From: Halobacillus sp. Nhm2S1
GTDB taxonomy: Bacteria > Bacillota > Bacilli > Bacillales > Halobacillaceae
DNA length: 64,000 nt
Reading direction: 5' to 3'
Assembly: GCF_019599545.1 (NCBI RefSeq)
Contig: NZ_JAIEZV010000001.1
Coordinates: 744,001 to 808,000, forward strand
The notes under the pieces are model-generated. The model was not told the DNA's origin. It saw only the letters and a program-made list of their open reading frames with translations, and did not search any database. Position numbers and translations under genes: made by a program. This document shows positions 60,158-64,000 of the stretch, piece after piece. Each line of letters starts with the position of its first letter. Within the stretch, counting starts at the first letter, position 1.

Positions 60158-61936
60158 ATGGAAAGAAAGAAGCGGCCGAACATCCTTTTCCTGATGGTCG
60201 ACCAGGAAAGATATCCATCCATCTATGAAACGAAGGAATTGAAAAAATGGCGGACAGAAAACTTGGTGACGCAGAATCTGTTACGTAAAAATGGGATGGA
60301 GTTCTTAAGTCATTATGCTGGCAGTACCGCTTGCTCACCAAGCCGGGCAACCCTTTACACCGGGCAGTATCCGTCGCTCCACGGAGTGACGCAGACGACG
60401 GGGGTCGCGAAAGGCCCGTTCGATCCAGATGTTTTCTGGCTTGATGCCAATACCGTGCCGACGATCGGCGATTATTTTCGGGAGGCCGGGTATCAAACCT
60501 ACTGGAAAGGAAAATGGCATGCTTCTGATGAAGACATCTTAGTTCCCGGGACAAAAGATGCTTTTCCAAGCTATGATCCCAACACAGGAGTACCGGTTAA
60601 AGAAAAGGAGAAACTCTATCAGGACGCGAACCGACTGGACCGTTTCGGTTTTACCGGCTGGATCGGGCCGGAACCCCACGGGTCCAATCCGCGTAACTCC
60701 GGTTCATCTGCAGCTCTTGGGACCAGTGGACGTGATGAGGTTTATGCTACGGAGACCATCGAGCTGATCCAGGATCTCGAAAAACAGTCCGATAATACGC
60801 CATGGTTCCTCATGTGTTCGTTCGTCAACCCTCATGACATCGCCCTATATGGAGTTCTGACCGCCCTTTCACCAGCCTATCAGTTCAACATCGACCCTAC
60901 ACTTCCTCCAATTCCACCAGCACCCACTCATCAAGAATCGCTATCAACGAAGCCTGATGCTCAGGAAAGTTACCGAATAACATATCCACAAGCGCTACAG
61001 CCGATCATCGACCAACCCTTTTACCGAAAGCTCTACTACAGCTTACAAAAGCAGGCGGATGATGAGATGCACCGAGTTTTTCGAGCTTTCCAAAAATCCT
61101 CTTTTTATGAAGATACGATTGTCATTTTCACTTCGGATCATGGAGAATTGCTTGGTGCTCACGGTGGCCTTCATCAGAAGTGGTATAACATGTACGAAGA
61201 ATCCATTCACGTGCCGCTCATCGTTCATAGTCCGAAGCTTTTTTCCGAAGCAGAGCAAACAGACATGTTAACGAGCCATGTCGATCTTCTTCCTACGATG
61301 CTCGGTCTTGCTGGGGTTGACGCAGATGAAATACGAGAGAAGTTGACCCGCTCCCACACCGAAGCCCAGCCCCTGGTCGGAAGGGATTTGACACCACTGA
61401 TCAAAGGAAGATCCCATTTTTTCAGAGCCAACGAGCCTCTCTATTTTATGAGTGATGATGATATTACCAAAGGATTGAATCAAACGACGGCCGCCGGAGT
61501 TCCTTATGAATCTGTTGTGCAGCCCAATCACATTGAAGCCGTCATTACAAAAATGAAAACCGGAAAGGACCATGCAGAAGAGACGTGGAAGTTCGCCCGC
61601 TATTACGACAACCCTCAATTTTGGAGTGACCCGGGGTACAGTGATACGGTTCAGAAAAAAGGAAAGACGATGAAGGTCGAAGGTGACATCCAATGTTCCT
61701 GCTGTGTGAGCACAACGAAAACCGAGCCCGTTCCATCCCAATATGAACTTTATAACCTGACGACAGACCCGCTTGAAGAAAAGAACTATGCCGACCCTCA
61801 ATATGCGACACCAGAATCAAGGATCGTGGAAGGTCTTTTGCTGAACACCCTGGAGCAACAATGCAACCAGAAGAGACTAGAGCCCTCCAGCGGAGAAGTG
61901 CCTGGCATGCCCTCATGCAACTGTCAGGAAAACTAG
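60158..61936 (+). CDS. Sulfatase family hydrolase
   Basis: The 592-residue protein has the sulfatase active-site motif CSPSRATLYTG (the first Cys would become formylglycine), with metal residues in LFLMVDQER and FTSDHGELLGAHG. An additional GKWHA motif is present. No signal peptide is seen, so it may be cytosolic, which is unusual for sulfatases but common in some. A formylglycine-generating enzyme is not in the window. The ATG at 60158 with GGGGTGG is preferred to a GTG at 60149. It may be an aryl- or choline-sulfatase. Confidence 0.85.
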   Translation: MERKKRPNILFLMVDQERYPSIYETKELKKWRTENLVTQNLLRKNGMEFLSHYAGSTACSPSRATLYTGQYPSLHGVTQTTGVAKGPFDPDVFWLDANTVPTIGDYFREAGYQTYWKGKWHASDEDILVPGTKDAFPSYDPNTGVPVKEKEKLYQDANRLDRFGFTGWIGPEPHGSNPRNSGSSAALGTSGRDEVYATETIELIQDLEKQSDNTPWFLMCSFVNPHDIALYGVLTALSPAYQFNIDPTLPPIPPAPTHQESLSTKPDAQESYRITYPQALQPIIDQPFYRKLYYSLQKQADDEMHRVFRAFQKSSFYEDTIVIFTSDHGELLGAHGGLHQKWYNMYEESIHVPLIVHSPKLFSEAEQTDMLTSHVDLLPTMLGLAGVDADEIREKLTRSHTEAQPLVGRDLTPLIKGRSHFFRANEPLYFMSDDDITKGLNQTTAAGVPYESVVQPNHIEAVITKMKTGKDHAEETWKFARYYDNPQFWSDPGYSDTVQKKGKTMKVEGDIQCSCCVSTTKTEPVPSQYELYNLTTDPLEEKNYADPQYATPESRIVEGLLLNTLEQQCNQKRLEPSSGEVPGMPSCNCQEN

Positions 61937-61959
61937 TGAATCTCATATAAGAAATGATA

Positions 61960-61993
61960 AAAAGGGTGAACGCTTCTCACGTTCACCCTTTTT
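61960..61993. terminator. Terminator of the sulfatase gene
   Basis: AAAGGGTGAACG and CGTTCACCCTTTTT form a strong stem. It also serves the convergent small gene. Confidence 0.88.
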
Positions 61994-62012
61994 GTATCGT
62001 TTAACTCTAAAA

Positions 62013-62162
62013 TTAAAACAGCCATATGGACAGGGCACCTAAAGAAGCACCACTGATCAAAGGAAGCAGGCATCCCATGCCAACACATCCTTCAAGCCAA
62101 CCATCTAAAAACCTTAGAAATCTTCCTTGTTTACTTTTGTGATTACCATTCAGCTCTGTCAT
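62013..62162 (-). CDS. Small membrane protein
   Basis: The 49-residue protein has a basic head and a hydrophobic tail (CLLPLISGASLGALSIWLF) after WLEGCVGMGCL. The Shine-Dalgarno is weak (GAAAAGATA). It resembles small hydrophobic peptides of bacilli without known function. Confidence 0.5.
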   Translation of the reverse strand: MTELNGNHKSKQGRFLRFLDGWLEGCVGMGCLLPLISGASLGALSIWLF

Positions 62163-62220
62163 TCTATCTTTTCACCAATCTTTTTCCTGTAGTATAAATG
62201 GAGCTCTTTATATTCTCATG

Positions 62221-62520
62221 CTAGCGAAAAAATACGATAGCCCCCATAAGTAGTAAGGAAACAAAGAAGATCATAAGCAGATAAAGGGAAACGTTCAATA
62301 ATAGAGACTGTTCTTTCAGGAAACGTATGATATTCCCCGTCTTTTTCACAGGCCCTCCTCCCCCTTTACGACTAGTCGTCTTATCATTTAATCTTTTTAT
62401 TTTTCTTTCCCAGTGTCTTTTTCCTTCCTCTGTGTATTGAAACCAATAGATCAGTAGAGCTCCTCCGATCACAAGTGAGCCCTGCATTAAATAGTTAAGA
62501 ATGATTAAAAACGTATCCAT
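62221..62520 (-). CDS. Two-helix membrane protein of unknown function
   Basis: The 99-residue protein has one helix at each end (FLIILNYLMQGSLVIGGALLIYWF and LLNVSLYLLMIFFVSLLLMGAIVF) and a long basic loop (KRHWERKIKRLNDKTTSRK). The ATG at 62520 with AAGGTGGG is preferred over an upstream ATG. No family recognised. Confidence 0.6.
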   Translation of the reverse strand: MDTFLIILNYLMQGSLVIGGALLIYWFQYTEEGKRHWERKIKRLNDKTTSRKGGGGPVKKTGNIIRFLKEQSLLLNVSLYLLMIFFVSLLLMGAIVFFR

Positions 62521-62608
62521 GTTATTCCCACCTTTTCCCACGGGCCATGCTATCAAAGATCTATCTCTATGGATGCAGGAAAAGTATTCCATAGAGTCTG
62601 GTTAAGAA

Positions 62609-62643
62609 AAATGGCAAACCTACCGTTGGTAGGTTTGCCAGAC
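62609..62643 (-). terminator. Terminator of the GNAT gene
   Basis: TGGCAAACCTACC and GGTAGGTTTGCCA form a perfect 13-bp stem with a 3-nt loop. The minus strand then runs into T residues. Confidence 0.85.
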
Positions 62644-62659
62644 TTAAGATAGGAAACTC

Positions 62660-63103
62660 TCATACGAACATTTGCATCTCAATATCCCGGTCCTTCTGCG
62701 ATACTCTCTTAAACCCGATTTTTTCATAAACACGGATGGCTGCTTTATTTCGTTCATCCACTTCCAGTCGTATTTCATTGATCTCTTCATCATAATGACG
62801 GAAACCAAAAGCGATGCCCTGCTTAACATAGGTTGCGCCTATTCCTTTTCCAATCCAATCAGGACGTAAAGCTAACCCAATCTCCATGATTCTTCCATTC
62901 ACGTTGTATTCAAACAAACCCACCACTTCACCTTCCCGAAAGGCCGCATATCCTTCGCAGCCACCAGGACCTTGCAACTTGCCTGTTTGGTTGAGTGATT
63001 CAAAATAAGGCGCCATTTCTACTTTTTCTACGAAACCTTCATAGTTCCATGAATCGATTTGCTTCAAACCTTCTAACGTAATCGGTCTGAACTCAAATTC
63101 CAT
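62660..63103 (-). CDS. GNAT acetyltransferase
   Basis: The 147-residue protein has the acetyl-CoA loop RPDWIGKGIGATYVKQGIAFG and the C-terminal NKAAIRVYEKIGFKR typical of GNATs. The ATG at 63103 with AAAGGAGAG is preferred over one at 63124. Substrate unknown. Confidence 0.87.
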   Translation of the reverse strand: MEFEFRPITLEGLKQIDSWNYEGFVEKVEMAPYFESLNQTGKLQGPGGCEGYAAFREGEVVGLFEYNVNGRIMEIGLALRPDWIGKGIGATYVKQGIAFGFRHYDEEINEIRLEVDERNKAAIRVYEKIGFKRVSQKDRDIEMQMFV

Positions 63104-63200
63104 TAGACTCTCTCCTTTATGCAATCTTTCTGCAATTCTTCATACGATTCGTACATCTGGTTAGAGGACATTAAATGAGAGTAACAGGACGTTGATGAAG

Positions 63201-63380
63201 CTAACTCCTTTTCCCCTGCCTCTTCCTTACAAAAAGAATGACGATTCCATAGCCGAACACACCGCCGATGATTGTCAATAACAGCTGGCTGCTATCAAAA
63301 GTACTGTGGGTGAACCTATTGGCTAGAATTAACCCAAACAGCACGCCTAAAAGCAGAAGGATAGCTGATTTTACATTCAT
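63201..63380 (-). CDS. Small membrane protein
   Basis: The 59-residue protein has two hydrophobic helices (AILLLLGVLFGLILA and LLLTIIGGVFGYGIVILFV) and a basic end. GGAGAGG precedes the start. No family recognised. Confidence 0.6.
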   Translation of the reverse strand: MNVKSAILLLLGVLFGLILANRFTHSTFDSSQLLLTIIGGVFGYGIVILFVRKRQGKRS

Positions 63381-63400
63381 GTCGTCTACACCTCTCCTCT

Positions 63401-63577
63401 TTAATTGATGAAAGGAATAATGAGATCAACCAAAATAGGGGCGATCAGTAAAAAGCCCAAGATGGCGATTACATATAAAACAGGAGTAGACACCCTCTTC
63501 GATTGATTCATTTCGTCTAACTTTTGATTCATTTTTTGAATTTCATTTAAGATTTCTTTTTCTCGCTCTTCAGACAT
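63401..63577 (-). CDS. Small membrane protein with coiled-coil head
   Basis: The 58-residue protein has a coiled-coil N-terminus (EKEILNEIQKMNQKLDEMNQ) and one or two hydrophobic helices at the C-terminus. The ATG at 63577 follows GGAGG. It is 20 bp upstream of the previous small gene and may be co-transcribed. Function unknown. Confidence 0.65.
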   Translation of the reverse strand: MSEEREKEILNEIQKMNQKLDEMNQSKRVSTPVLYVIAILGFLLIAPILVDLIIPFIN

Positions 63578-63815
63578 AAAAACCTCCGTGATTGAAGTAA
63601 AGGGGTAAGTCAACCACACTACGTTGAAACCAGGCCAACTCCTATGTATGCTGCCTAATGTTCGCCTTTCCCCTGATTTTGCCAAAGCCCTCCAATGTTT
63701 CATTGAATAATCAATATGAACTTCCACCCCCAACACCTGAACTTCAAAATAAGTCATAAAGGCCCTGGATCCAATTATTTCAAACCCCGATCCATTCCTC
63801 AAGGGGCACTAAATA

Positions 63816-63839
63816 AGCGCAACCCCTCAGGATTGCGCT
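63816..63839 (-). terminator. Hairpin after the partial cysteine-rich gene
   Basis: AGCGCAA and TTGCGCT pair. The T run is weak, so termination efficiency is uncertain. Confidence 0.45.
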
Positions 63840-63873
63840 CATCACCAACCTTCCCCAAAATTCACCGATTGCA

Positions 63874-64000
63874 TTAACGGTAGACACTGGCGCATGTACC
63901 CGGTTGAGGTTCATAGTAACAGTGGTTCTTATACCGTCCTGTAAACTGCTGTCCATACCATGTAGGAGGGCATTCCGTATAAGGGTTGAAATACCATAAC
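63874..64000 (-). CDS. Cysteine- and aromatic-rich protein (partial, runs off window)
   Basis: The last 41 residues of a minus-strand gene are visible and rich in Cys, Tyr and Trp (motifs CPPTWYGQQF, NHCYYEPQPGTCASVYR). The pattern suggests a small secreted or spore-coat protein. The other two frames are less protein-like. A hairpin follows the stop. Confidence 0.5.
   Translation of the reverse strand, partial: LWYFNPYTECPPTWYGQQFTGRYKNHCYYEPQPGTCASVYR

Noticed and set aside
1-64000. tRNA or rRNA genes
   Set aside because: No cloverleaf with a conserved T-loop (GTTCRANNC) and CCA end, and no rRNA signature, was found on either strand by eye.

Overview
The window looks like a chromosomal segment of a low-to-moderate GC, endospore-forming member of the Bacillaceae. 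A moderately halophilic relative such as Halobacillus would fit, but this is inference from gene content and not a computed placement. The support is strong Shine-Dalgarno sites (AGGAGG type), frequent TTG/GTG starts, a spore-coat transglutaminase (Tgl), a YjcZ-type small membrane protein, a class III fructose-1,6-bisphosphatase, a CYP102-like P450 next to a TetR regulator, and BrnQ, MscS and PTS genes of Bacillus type.

Layout. (1) 1-6.3 kb: start of a CYP102-type P450 with its TetR regulator and two matching palindromic operators, a Bcr/CflA efflux pump, a lipase-like hydrolase, a CPFG-motif sensor-like protein and a frameshifted Gfo/Idh oxidoreductase. (2) 6.4-12 kb: mannitol genes (mtlD-mtlF-mtlA) downstream of an epimerase and a 6-phospho-3-hexuloisomerase, with a divergent DeoR regulator and four helically phased TTGC repeats between them. 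(3) 12-23.5 kb: housekeeping and accessory genes, including brnQ, tgl, a yjcZ-like gene, fbp, and a quinone oxidoreductase/TetR pair with a large operator palindrome. (4) 23.5-36.9 kb: a ten-gene glucuronide utilisation operon (TRAP transporter, beta-glucuronidase, GH31, uxaC, uxuA, uxuB, kdgA, kdgK) divergent from a ROK/XylR-type regulator, with cre-like and XylR-like sites between. (5) 36.9-41.9 kb: a YkwC-like dehydrogenase, a DUF3231 protein, small membrane proteins, some of them frameshifted, and a Nudix hydrolase. (6) 41.96-57.2 kb: an array of small, mostly unrelated genes, nearly all on the minus strand, separated by about 18 copies of one 33-bp element. (7) 57.2-64 kb: MscS channel, GGDEF protein, sulfatase-family enzyme, small membrane proteins and a GNAT.

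The most unusual part is region 6. Each unit is one short gene followed within about 0-100 bp by the element, whose CCCCC end usually leads into a hairpin terminator. The element has a fixed length, a conserved left half and a right half that is a 12-bp palindrome whose arms covary. One unit (a GNAT gene) occurs twice, about 10 kb apart, and homology of the two copies starts and stops at the elements. Two inverted copies occur, one making a 20-bp perfect inverted repeat at the right edge. This resembles an integron cassette array in architecture, but the element does not match the classical attC core sites and no integrase gene is in the window. The cargo is typical of mobile cassettes: three RimJ/RimL- or GNAT-type acetyltransferase genes and one broken copy, an MccF/LD-carboxypeptidase homologue, peptidase E, lipoproteins, tiny membrane proteins, an excisionase-like HTH protein and a large fused ABC permease.

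Several genes carry single-base frameshifts, often in A/T runs, so either local decay or assembly indels should be considered.
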